From NCBI GenBank assembly GCA_003523185.1, contig DPGN01000043.1, positions 1-14,588 on the forward strand: a DNA stretch of 14,588 bases, read 5' to 3'. This document shows positions 1-7,019 of this stretch, in pieces. The translations under genes and the position numbers were made by a program. A model generated the notes under the pieces. That model ran no database searches, was not told the origin of the DNA, and worked only from the letters and a program-made list of their open reading frames with translations. How positions within the stretch are numbered: position 1 is the first letter of the stretch; every line of letters starts with the position of its first letter. This DNA is from Halieaceae bacterium (lineage in GTDB: Bacteria; Pseudomonadota; Gammaproteobacteria; Pseudomonadales; Halieaceae).

Positions 1-294
1 CCGTGTAACCAGTTCGGCGCTCAGGAACCCGGTAGCACTGAAGAAATTGTCGAGTTTTGTGAGACGCGCTTTAAGACCAGCTTCCCATTATTCGAGAAGA
101 TTGAAGTCAACGGTGACGGGACCCATCCGCTATACAAGCATCTGAAGTCCTCTGTGAAAGGCATCATGGGAACCGAGCGCATCAAATGGAACTTCACAAA
201 ATTTCTCGTCAATCGCGAGGGAGAGGTTGTCGCTCGATTTGGGTCTCAAAAGAAGCCCGCTGACATAGCGCAAGAAATCAAAGCGCTTCTATAA
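1..294 (+). CDS. Glutathione peroxidase, 3' part (5' end outside window)
   Basis: Reading frame 1 is open from the first base to a TAA stop and encodes 97 residues. The fragment begins with PCNQFGAQEPG, the glutathione peroxidase signature that carries the active-site Gln, and later has KWNFTKFLV, which carries the active-site Trp and Asn (fragment residues 63-64). The catalytic Cys (or Sec) and roughly the first 60 residues lie upstream of the window. The family reduces hydrogen peroxide and organic hydroperoxides with glutathione or thioredoxin; bacterial members are often thioredoxin-dependent. The spacing between the two motifs fits the short bacterial form without an oligomerisation insert. 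The gene converges with prfC, and its stop codon lies inside a hairpin. The family call is secure; electron donor and exact symbol (btuE/gpx-like) are not determined. Confidence 0.93.
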   Translation, partial: PCNQFGAQEPGSTEEIVEFCETRFKTSFPLFEKIEVNGDGTHPLYKHLKSSVKGIMGTERIKWNFTKFLVNREGEVVARFGSQKKPADIAQEIKALL

Positions 295-303
295 GAAGCG
301 CTT
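281..303. terminator. Perfect 10-bp hairpin between convergent genes, possible bidirectional terminator
   Basis: AAGCGCTTCT (281-290) and AGAAGCGCTT (294-303) are exact reverse complements separated by only three bases. The hairpin covers the last codons and stop of the glutathione peroxidase gene and ends about 20 bases before the prfC stop on the other strand. No clear T-run follows on either strand, so a classical intrinsic terminator is not proven. Its place between convergent genes makes transcription end or mRNA 3' protection the natural reading. Confidence 0.45.
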
Positions 304-323
304 CTGAAGAGGGTAACGTGTAC

Positions 324-1901
324 TCAGTGCTCTCGAGTTTCTCTAAAGCGGATGTCGGGCCAGCGCTCCTGCATTAGCGATAGATTGACTCGGGTTGGCG
401 CGAGGTAGGTTAGATAGCCTCCGCCATCCTCCGACAGGTGATCGGCAGCCTTCTTCCGAAACTCTTCTAACTTTCTCGGATCTTCCGCGTCCAACCATCG
501 AGCTGTGTAGATACTGACCGGCTCATAGATGGCGTCCACCTTGTATTCATCCTTCAATCGATGAGCAACGACATCAAATTGTAGCTGCCCTACCGCACCA
601 ACAATCAAATCCGTTGTATTGAGCGGCGAGAAGACCTGAGTCGACCCCTCTTCTGACAACTGTTGTAAGCCCTTTTGTAGGGCTTTCATTTTCATGGGGT
701 CCGATAACCGAATTTTGCGGAAGAGTTCGGGCGCAAAATGCGGAATACCCGTAAATTGCAACGCTTCTCCAGACGTAAATGTATCGCCGATCTGGATTGT
801 ACCGTGATTGTGAAGACCAATGATGTCGCCCGCTACGGCGGATTCGACCAATTCACGCTCACCGGCTTTAAACGATACTGCGTCCGCAATTCTGATGTCT
901 TTATCGATTCGAACATGGCGCATTTTCATGCCTTTTTCGTAGCGCCCTGAACAAACACGGACAAACGCGATGCGGTCGCGATGCTTTGGATCCATGTTGG
1001 CCTGGATTTTAAACACGAAGCCGGAAAATTCGGCTTCAGTGGGCACAACATCCCGCGATTGCGTGGTTCTCAATTGTGGCTCGGGTGCCCACTCAACAAA
1101 ATCATCCAGCATTTCCCTCACACCAAAATTACCGAGTGCGGTTCCGAAGAATACGGGGGTCTGCTTTCCCTCTAGAAAAAGCACTTTGTCAAAGGTGTGA
1201 CTGGCACCACGAACAAGCTCAATCTCATCGCAAAAGTCATCGTATTCATCTCCCAGCAAGTCACGCGCCTCGTCAGATTCGAGTCCGCAAATGCGTCGAT
1301 CGGGCGGCAGTACCTGTCCATGACCTTGCTCGTAGCAATGAATGGTGTCCGTGTACAGGTTGTAAACGCCCTTGAAAAACTTACCCATGCCAATGGGCCA
1401 GTTAATCGGTGCTGCCTCGATCTTTAACACCTCCTCGATTTCATCAAGCAACTCAATGGCATCGCGAATATCGCGGTCCAACTTGTTTACAAACCCTATG
1501 ATAGGGGTATCACGCAGTCGACAGACATTCATCAACTTGATGGTTCTGTCCTCTACCCCTTTTGCACCATCGACAACCATCAGGGCGGAATCCACCGCGG
1601 TAAGGGTGCGGTAGGTATCCTCCGAGAAGTCTTCGTGACCGGGAGTATCAAGGAGGTTGACCATACGATCGTGATAGGGAAATTGCATGACCGAGGAAGT
1701 GACTGAAATGCCGCGCTCCTGCTCCATTGCCATCCAGTCAGATGTCGCGTGCGGGCCACGCTTTCCTTTCACGGAACCCGCTACCTGAATGGCCGACCCC
1801 AGCAACAGAAGCTTCTCTGTGATGGTGGTTTTACCCGCGTCAGGGTGAGAGATGATGGCGAATGTGCGGCGCGCGTTGATGGCGCTGTCGTTTTCTGACA
1901 T
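324..1901 (-). CDS. prfC: Peptide chain release factor 3 (RF3)
   Basis: RF3 is a translational GTPase that removes RF1 or RF2 from the ribosome after peptide release. The 525-residue protein has full family length. It shows a P-loop SHPDAGKTT (18-26), a switch I region ending in RGISVTSS (53-60), the G3 motif DTPGHEDF (85-92) and the G4 motif NKLD (139-142), followed by the beta-barrel and C-terminal RF3 domains. The first motif, SHPDAGKTT rather than the GHVDHGKT type of EF-Tu, together with overall similarity, separates it from EF-G. The ATG start is preceded by GGAGG four bases upstream (1906-1910 on the plus strand). The gene follows lipB by 49 bases on the same strand and may be the last gene of the block or have its own promoter. 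Confidence 0.97.
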   Translation of the reverse strand: MSENDSAINARRTFAIISHPDAGKTTITEKLLLLGSAIQVAGSVKGKRGPHATSDWMAMEQERGISVTSSVMQFPYHDRMVNLLDTPGHEDFSEDTYRTLTAVDSALMVVDGAKGVEDRTIKLMNVCRLRDTPIIGFVNKLDRDIRDAIELLDEIEEVLKIEAAPINWPIGMGKFFKGVYNLYTDTIHCYEQGHGQVLPPDRRICGLESDEARDLLGDEYDDFCDEIELVRGASHTFDKVLFLEGKQTPVFFGTALGNFGVREMLDDFVEWAPEPQLRTTQSRDVVPTEAEFSGFVFKIQANMDPKHRDRIAFVRVCSGRYEKGMKMRHVRIDKDIRIADAVSFKAGERELVESAVAGDIIGLHNHGTIQIGDTFTSGEALQFTGIPHFAPELFRKIRLSDPMKMKALQKGLQQLSEEGSTQVFSPLNTTDLIVGAVGQLQFDVVAHRLKDEYKVDAIYEPVSIYTARWLDAEDPRKLEEFRKKAADHLSEDGGGYLTYLAPTRVNLSLMQERWPDIRFRETREH

Positions 1902-1950
1902 GAGTCCTCCGATGACGCCGCGGATTATGCCAGTTAACGAGGCCGGTCGC

Positions 1951-2562
1951 TTATTGAAGCGGGAGTTTTGAGCGTAAATGCTCCACTAACCGCTCGGCGG
2001 CGTCCGCTTGCGACGGACATTGCTCACCGAGAAGTTGTGCTAGAGAGGTCACTCGCAAACCGGCATAACCACAGGGGTTAATTCTCCCGAAGTGCTCTAG
2101 ATCTGGGTTCACATTAAGCGCGAGACCGTGATAGCTACATCCTCGACTAATTTTTAAGCCCAATGATGCGATCTTTTCGCCCAACACGTAGACGCCCGGG
2201 GCTCTTGGATCCGCCTCTGCAACCAGACCAAACTCAGACAAAAAGGCGATGATGGCCTGCTCGAGTCCAGTGACCAGCTCGCGAACACCCAACTTAGCCC
2301 TGCGGATATCACACAAAACGTAAACGACAATCTGTCCCGGTCCGTGATAGGTCACCTGTCCACCGCGGTCTGTTCTGATTACCTCGATCTCGCCTGGGGC
2401 CAGCAAGTGCTCCTCTTTCCCAGCAATACCTTGCGTAAAAACGGGAGGATGCTCCAGCACCCATAGCTCATCTGGCGTTTCGACGCCGCGCGCCTGAGTG
2501 AATGCTTTCATTGCCTCGATCGTAGGGAGGTAATCAACATGACCCAGATCGCGGACAACCAT
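1951..2562 (-). CDS. lipB: Octanoyl-ACP:protein N-octanoyltransferase (lipoate biosynthesis)
   Basis: LipB transfers octanoate from acyl carrier protein to lysines of lipoyl domains, the first step of endogenous lipoylation; LipA then inserts sulfur. The 203-residue protein carries RGGQVTYHGPGQ (66-77), the Lys of GEKIASLGLK (K130, equivalent to E. coli K135) and the catalytic Cys of INPCGYAG (C164, equivalent to E. coli C169), so both active-site residues are present. The start ATG lies 3 bases after the ybeD stop, which suggests translational coupling, because only a weak GGTGAT is present upstream. In E. coli and Pseudomonas lipA lies beside this cluster; here the next gene is prfC, so lipA must be elsewhere. 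Confidence 0.97.
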   Translation of the reverse strand: MVVRDLGHVDYLPTIEAMKAFTQARGVETPDELWVLEHPPVFTQGIAGKEEHLLAPGEIEVIRTDRGGQVTYHGPGQIVVYVLCDIRRAKLGVRELVTGLEQAIIAFLSEFGLVAEADPRAPGVYVLGEKIASLGLKISRGCSYHGLALNVNPDLEHFGRINPCGYAGLRVTSLAQLLGEQCPSQADAAERLVEHLRSKLPLQ

Positions 2563-2565
2563 GAC

Positions 2566-2835
2566 TTAGATCACCATGGATACACGGCCCGACGCCACCA
2601 ACTCCTTGTGGAGCGCATCGAGCTGATCGGGCCCGGTTGCCGTTATCGTGAATGTGATCGAATCGAAGGTCCCAGAGCGACTGCTTTTGGTCTCTATATC
2701 TGCGTCGGTCAGCCCGATCGTGTGGCGTTCGAAGATGGCGCGTATCGCCTCTGCGTAATCAGGTGTCGCGCGGCCCACCACTTTAATGGGGTAGCGACAC
2801 GGAAATTCAATTTTTGGTGCTTCTTGTTCTGTCAT
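2566..2835 (-). CDS. ybeD: YbeD/DUF493 family small protein
   Basis: This 89-residue protein matches the YbeD family (E. coli YbeD has 87 residues): an FPCRYPIKVVG segment near the N-terminus, a central serine-rich turn (KSSRSGTFDSITFTI) and a C-terminal VSMVI. The E. coli structure has a ferredoxin-like alpha/beta fold resembling the regulatory ACT-type domain of D-3-phosphoglycerate dehydrogenase, but no biochemical function is established. It sits between the carboxypeptidase gene (3-base gap) and lipB (3-base gap), the position it holds in most gammaproteobacteria. That linkage has led to suggestions of a role in lipoate metabolism or envelope growth; the sequence does not decide this. 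Confidence 0.93.
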   Translation of the reverse strand: MTEQEAPKIEFPCRYPIKVVGRATPDYAEAIRAIFERHTIGLTDADIETKSSRSGTFDSITFTITATGPDQLDALHKELVASGRVSMVI

Positions 2836-2838
2836 GAC

Positions 2839-4002
2839 CTAACCAACCAGATTTTGGAACCACAGAATTAGCGCATCCATCAGACGTTTAAAGAATCCAC
2901 CGCTCGGAACATCCTCCAAAACCAGGAGCGGGGTTTCAAACAGCACCTCACCGCCTCGAACGACTTGCACACTGCCAATGACATCACCTCGGCTAAGCGG
3001 AGCCTCAAGCTGCTCGTCCACCGTCAATTTGATATCGGCGGCGGTTCGCTCTCGTGGCACTGTCAAAACTACAGATTCCAGCACACCCGCGTGTAGTGAT
3101 TCAGCAGCACCCTTCCACACACGAGGCTCGACCAATGTGACCTCCGCCGAGAGGGGTCTTAAATTCTGAAAAAATCGGAACCCGTAGTTCAGCAGGCTGC
3201 TATTTTCGGAGGCTCGGGTCCGCTTACTAGCACTACCGAGTACAACAGATACCAAGCGCATATCCTCACGTTGCGCAGAAGCGACCAGCCCGTAACCCGC
3301 TTCACTGGTGTATCCCGTCTTCAACCCGTCAACTGTGGCATCTGATCGCAACAAGCTGTTTCGGTTGTATTGCTTAATTCCGTTGTAGGTAAAGCTTTGC
3401 TCTTTGTAAATTTTATAGTGCTCAGGGTGACCGTTGATCAGGGCCACTGACAAGGTGGCTAAATCACGCGCCGTCGAGCGGTGTTCGGGATGCGGTAAGC
3501 CATGTGGGTTTCGGTAAACGGTATTATCAAGGCCTAATTCGACAGCCAGCTGATTCATCACGTCGACAAAACTCGACTCCGTGCCTGCAAGGTGCTCGGC
3601 CACTGCGACGGACGCATCGTTGCCTGAGGAGATGACAACACCGCGTTCAAGATCAGCGAGACTGACGGGCTTACCCGGCTCAATCCACATCAGTGAAGAC
3701 CCGTTAAAAGTAGGGTTCTGTGACCAGGCGTTCCGGCTGACCTTGATCATGTCATCGAGCGAGGCTCTGCCCGCATCGACCTCTTCAGCCAAGACGTATG
3801 ACGTCATTATCTTGGTCAAGCTTGCTGGCGGTAATGACAAGTCACCATTGTAATCGACCAATACCTGACCCGTCGTCGCATCCATCAAGAAGTAAGCATC
3901 CGCGGGCAACTTAGGCGCGGGCGGAACCGCTGCTGTTGCTTGGTTCGCCACAAAGGCCAACACACACATCAATAGCCGATGAAAGGAGGTCGATCGCATC
4001 AT
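2839..4002 (-). CDS. dacA: Serine-type D-Ala-D-Ala carboxypeptidase (PBP5/PBP6 family)
   Basis: This periplasmic, membrane-associated enzyme removes the terminal D-Ala from peptidoglycan pentapeptides and limits cross-linking. The 387-residue protein has a signal peptide (about 1-24, ending ATA|AVP). The penicillin-binding motifs are SLTK (61-64, catalytic Ser61), SGN (126-128) and KTG (238-240). A C-terminal beta domain spans about 280-365, and a final amphipathic helix (about 369-387, FFKRLMDALILWFQNLVG) anchors it to the outer face of the inner membrane. The start has tandem ATG codons with AAGG seven bases upstream. The length is closest to Pseudomonas DacC (386 residues), so dacC is an equally fair name. 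It lies 60 or more bases after rlpA and just before ybeD, the conserved order. Confidence 0.96.
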   Translation of the reverse strand: MMRSTSFHRLLMCVLAFVANQATAAVPPAPKLPADAYFLMDATTGQVLVDYNGDLSLPPASLTKIMTSYVLAEEVDAGRASLDDMIKVSRNAWSQNPTFNGSSLMWIEPGKPVSLADLERGVVISSGNDASVAVAEHLAGTESSFVDVMNQLAVELGLDNTVYRNPHGLPHPEHRSTARDLATLSVALINGHPEHYKIYKEQSFTYNGIKQYNRNSLLRSDATVDGLKTGYTSEAGYGLVASAQREDMRLVSVVLGSASKRTRASENSSLLNYGFRFFQNLRPLSAEVTLVEPRVWKGAAESLHAGVLESVVLTVPRERTAADIKLTVDEQLEAPLSRGDVIGSVQVVRGGEVLFETPLLVLEDVPSGGFFKRLMDALILWFQNLVG

Positions 4003-4062
4003 TTTTTTACCTTGGCGCGGATTTACTGCGGCGCTAGTGTAACAACTCGAGAGCCTAATCGC

Positions 4063-4833
4063 TCAGGGTAATGGCTGTCCTTTTGAGAGGCCGTTTTTTA
4101 CAAGAAGTTCCTGAAGCTCATAGAGTTTTTCGGAACTGTCCACGGGTCCTACGCGCACCCGAAAAATGGTACCTGCCTCATGCTGAACGCTACTCACATG
4201 GACGTTGATACCCTCTCCCAGAATGTTCCGAATGTTTGCTGCGACCTGCTCGGCGGAAGACCTAAGTTGATAGGCCCCCACCTGCAGCTGACCGTAATTA
4301 GACCCCTGAGCCCCTCGCCAGTCATCACTGCCATCAACCGGGATATGCTCTAACCGCACGCGGGCTGTTCCCTGCTCGGCGAATCCCAGTTTCACAGCAA
4401 CACCGTAAGACACATCAATCAACCTATCACCGACAAAGGGCCCTCGATCATTGACACGAACGATCATAGACGCATTGTTCTCGAGGTTAGTGACTCGCAG
4501 ATAAGATGGGAGTGGCAGTGATTTGTGAGCTGCGGTCGCCTTGTAGACATCAAATATCTCGCCATTAGAGGTCCGACGCCCCTGAAATTTCATGCCATAC
4601 CACGAGGCAACGCCCTCTTCAGTGTAGCCATCGGCAGACGGCATGACCGTATATTGCTGCCCAAAGACTTCGTAGGGGCTCTTATTCCCCATCCTGGAGA
4701 TGGGGTCTGCCGTGGGTACGGCCTCGACGACAGCCTCAGCTGAGATTGGGGGCGGCTGATAATCCTTCGTCGTCAGGGGGCTTCCGACACAACTCGCTAG
4801 CGCCAACAGCGCAAGCGAGGTGAATACGCGCAT
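4063..4833 (-). CDS. rlpA: Septal ring lytic transglycosylase, lipoprotein RlpA (DPBB + SPOR)
   Basis: RlpA is an outer-membrane lipoprotein; in P. aeruginosa it cleaves naked glycan strands lacking stem peptides. Counting from the ATG at 4833 (256 residues), a lipoprotein signal ends in the lipobox LASC with Cys15. A double-psi beta-barrel domain (about 74-165) begins EGVASWYG and contains TSNGE (88-92), His103 and DRGPF (129-133), where the catalytic acidic and His residues of active family members lie. A SPOR domain (about 179-256, YGQLQVGAYQ), which binds denuded septal glycan, ends the protein. The start overlaps the mltB stop as TGATG; a GTG three bases upstream (4836) is an alternative start giving a GTGA overlap. 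Having the active-site-type residues and SPOR domain suggests an active enzyme, unlike reports for E. coli RlpA. Confidence 0.95.
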   Translation of the reverse strand: MRVFTSLALLALASCVGSPLTTKDYQPPPISAEAVVEAVPTADPISRMGNKSPYEVFGQQYTVMPSADGYTEEGVASWYGMKFQGRRTSNGEIFDVYKATAAHKSLPLPSYLRVTNLENNASMIVRVNDRGPFVGDRLIDVSYGVAVKLGFAEQGTARVRLEHIPVDGSDDWRGAQGSNYGQLQVGAYQLRSSAEQVAANIRNILGEGINVHVSSVQHEAGTIFRVRVGPVDSSEKLYELQELLVKNGLSKGQPLP

Positions 4834-5813
4834 CACAGCATTTGGGCCCGCAGGGTTTGACTCAACTGATGAACCGCCATCGCATACATGGCACTGTGGT
4901 TATAGCGAGTAATGACGTAAAAATTATGAAGCCCTAACCAGTACTCCTCACCCGATTTGCCGTCAAACTTAATGGGGGTCGCCAACTGATCAGACGACTG
5001 CTCAGTCACTGGCCCCAACCCCTTGTCAGTCAGCACATCAATACTAAGCTTGGGCTTGAGTCCGACATCAAACAGGGCTGGGTTTCCGGAGAACTTCGCA
5101 GGAGTAATCACCTGACCACCGGGTCTCCAGCCATGTGCCACAAAATAATTAGCCACACTCATGATGGCATCGTTTGGATTCGTCCAGATATCGATGACAC
5201 CGTCGCCCTCATAGTCCTTCGCGTAAGCGCGATAACTGGAGGGCATGAACTGCCCTAGGCCCATCGCACCCGCATAGGAACCCTTTAACTCCGCGAGCGG
5301 CAAGCCAGACTGATAAGCGAGCTCAAGAAACACTTCGAGTTCTTTGGTGAAAAAGGGTGACCGCCGAGGGTAATCAAACGCCAACGTCGACAGCGCATCA
5401 ATGACTCGATACCCGCCTGTGATGCGTCCGTAATAGGTCTCGACGCCAATAATCGCGACGATGACCTCGGATGGCACGCCGGTATCCTGAGACACTCGAT
5501 CTAGCGTTTCCCTATTCTCCCGCCAGAACTTAATGCCCTCTTTTGCCCTTCGATCGGTGAGAAAAATGTCTTGATATTCGGACCACGGTTTACTTTTCTC
5601 CGCGGGACGCGAAATGGCTTTCAAGATGCTTTCCTGCCGCGTCGCTTCTGACAGGGCAGACTGCAACCAGTCGCGGTCCACACCACGTTCGGCAACACGG
5701 TTGATCAGCGCTTCCGCACTCGGGTGATCACTGTAGTCAGCGGCTACCGTTAGGGGCAGCCAGCCTAAGGTCAGTGATAGTAGGATCGTTTGAAAACGCA
5801 TAAAGCCACCCAT
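4833..5813 (-). CDS. mltB: Lytic murein transglycosylase, MltB/SltB1 family, apparently soluble periplasmic
   Basis: The family cleaves the MurNAc-GlcNAc bond of peptidoglycan with formation of 1,6-anhydroMurNAc. The 326-residue protein has the MltB hallmarks: catalytic Glu125 in VAIIGVETYYGR, the GAMGLGQFMPSS segment (182-193) and an EF-hand-like calcium loop at about 200-210 (DYEGDGVIDIW). The signal peptide ends near residue 25 (TVAA|DYS) and has no lipobox Cys, so it should be released into the periplasm, like Pseudomonas SltB1 and unlike the lipoprotein MltB of E. coli. Start choice is open: ATG 5813 has GGGGAG about 10 bases upstream, while ATG 5801 (MRFQTILL) gives a more usual signal peptide. 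The gene lies between mrdB and rlpA, as sltB1 does in P. aeruginosa, and its stop overlaps the rlpA start. Confidence 0.95.
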   Translation of the reverse strand: MGGFMRFQTILLSLTLGWLPLTVAADYSDHPSAEALINRVAERGVDRDWLQSALSEATRQESILKAISRPAEKSKPWSEYQDIFLTDRRAKEGIKFWRENRETLDRVSQDTGVPSEVIVAIIGVETYYGRITGGYRVIDALSTLAFDYPRRSPFFTKELEVFLELAYQSGLPLAELKGSYAGAMGLGQFMPSSYRAYAKDYEGDGVIDIWTNPNDAIMSVANYFVAHGWRPGGQVITPAKFSGNPALFDVGLKPKLSIDVLTDKGLGPVTEQSSDQLATPIKFDGKSGEEYWLGLHNFYVITRYNHSAMYAMAVHQLSQTLRAQML

Positions 5814-5870
5814 AGTGTGCTCGCTCCCCTCAGTTAATGTATCTGGGTTGTTATCCCCTAAATCGTGTGC

Positions 5871-7019
5871 TCACCGCATGGTTCGTGTGACCGGTCTCTC
5901 GGTTGAGATCGCCATTAGCATGCCAAAAGCAATCATCATCGACACCATCGCCGTTCCACCATAGCTCACCATAGGCAATGGCACTCCGACAACAGGTAAG
6001 AGCCCTGAAACCATTCCAAGGTTCACCACCAATCCAAAAAAGAAGGTTGCAACCAGCGCGCCCCCGAGCATTCGCGCGAAACTCGACTGCGCCCGCCATG
6101 TAATCAACAGACCCCGACCGAGAATGACAGCGTAAATCAGGAACAGTAGTAAAACGCCACGAAAACCGAACTCCTCAGCCAACACGGCAATAATGAAGTC
6201 GGTGTGACCCTCGGGCAGAAAATCTAATTGCGCCTGACTGCCTTGGGTCCAACCGAGACCTTCCCAACCACCGGATCCAATCGCGGTTTTGGACTGAATG
6301 ATGTTCCATCCAGCGCCAAGCCGATCAGATTCGGGGTTGAACAGGGTAAGCACGCGCTGCTTCTGATAGTCCTTCAATACGAAGACCCACGCCGGCCAAA
6401 TAGAGACGAGGGCGAGTGCCATCATTGAGAAAATATACCGCCACTGAATCCCGGCCATGTAGATGGCAGCCAGGCCGCTGGTGGCAACCAGTAGCGACGT
6501 TCCAAGATCAGGTTGCTGCAATATCAATCCAGAGGGCACCGCTACCAAGGCGAAGGCTACTGCGAGCGAACGTAAATCAGGTGGAAGTGCCTTTTTGGAC
6601 AACCACCACGCGAGCGCCAAAGGCATCGCTACCTTCATGACCTCCGAGGGCTGAAAGCGAATGAAGCCCAAACTCAGCCAACGCTGCGCACCTTTAGCGC
6701 CCACACCAAAGAACGCCACAGCAACAAGTAGGAGCGTGGCCAGTGCAAAAATATAGGGCGATACCCCACGCAATGTCTCGACTCTGAATTGAGCAGTAAT
6801 CAACAGGACCACCATGGCCACCACGATGTTACGCATTTGCGCGTTCAGCATCACATCAGATTGACCGCTGGCACTGTAAAGAACAAACAATCCACCAACA
6901 CTGAGCATCAGCAGCGGCACCACAAGCCAGAGATCAATATGAAGCACCCGCAATAACCGGATACGAGCACCCAACTCTCGGGAAGAGGCCTCGGCAACTC
7001 GCGCAAAATCGTTACTCAT
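5871..7019 (-). CDS. mrdB: SEDS peptidoglycan glycosyltransferase RodA
   Basis: RodA polymerises lipid II into glycan strands in the elongasome, working as a complex with PBP2. The 382-residue protein is almost wholly hydrophobic, with about ten membrane segments starting near residue 30. It carries SEDS signatures: GAKGAQRWLSLGFIRFQPSE (108-126), NPESDRLGAGWNIIQSKTAIGSGG (228-251) and LPEGHTDFIIAV, whose Asp274 corresponds to the essential E. coli Asp262. The C-terminal PLPMVSYGGTAM loop is also present. The gene overlaps the mrdA stop by 8 bases, so the two partner proteins are probably translated together. The symbol rodA is used equally. A 57-base gap without obvious signals precedes the transglycosylase gene. 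Confidence 0.97.
   Translation of the reverse strand: MSNDFARVAEASSRELGARIRLLRVLHIDLWLVVPLLMLSVGGLFVLYSASGQSDVMLNAQMRNIVVAMVVLLITAQFRVETLRGVSPYIFALATLLLVAVAFFGVGAKGAQRWLSLGFIRFQPSEVMKVAMPLALAWWLSKKALPPDLRSLAVAFALVAVPSGLILQQPDLGTSLLVATSGLAAIYMAGIQWRYIFSMMALALVSIWPAWVFVLKDYQKQRVLTLFNPESDRLGAGWNIIQSKTAIGSGGWEGLGWTQGSQAQLDFLPEGHTDFIIAVLAEEFGFRGVLLLFLIYAVILGRGLLITWRAQSSFARMLGGALVATFFFGLVVNLGMVSGLLPVVGVPLPMVSYGGTAMVSMMIAFGMLMAISTERPVTRTMR

Noticed and set aside
1076..1375. Several plus-strand frames of 60-100 codons opposite prfC
   Set aside because: prfC is intact with all GTPase motifs; these frames are antisense shadows.
2539..2871. A 110-codon plus-strand frame across the lipB-ybeD-dacA junctions
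   Set aside because: Antisense to three convincing genes with no family features; explained by codon structure of the minus-strand genes.
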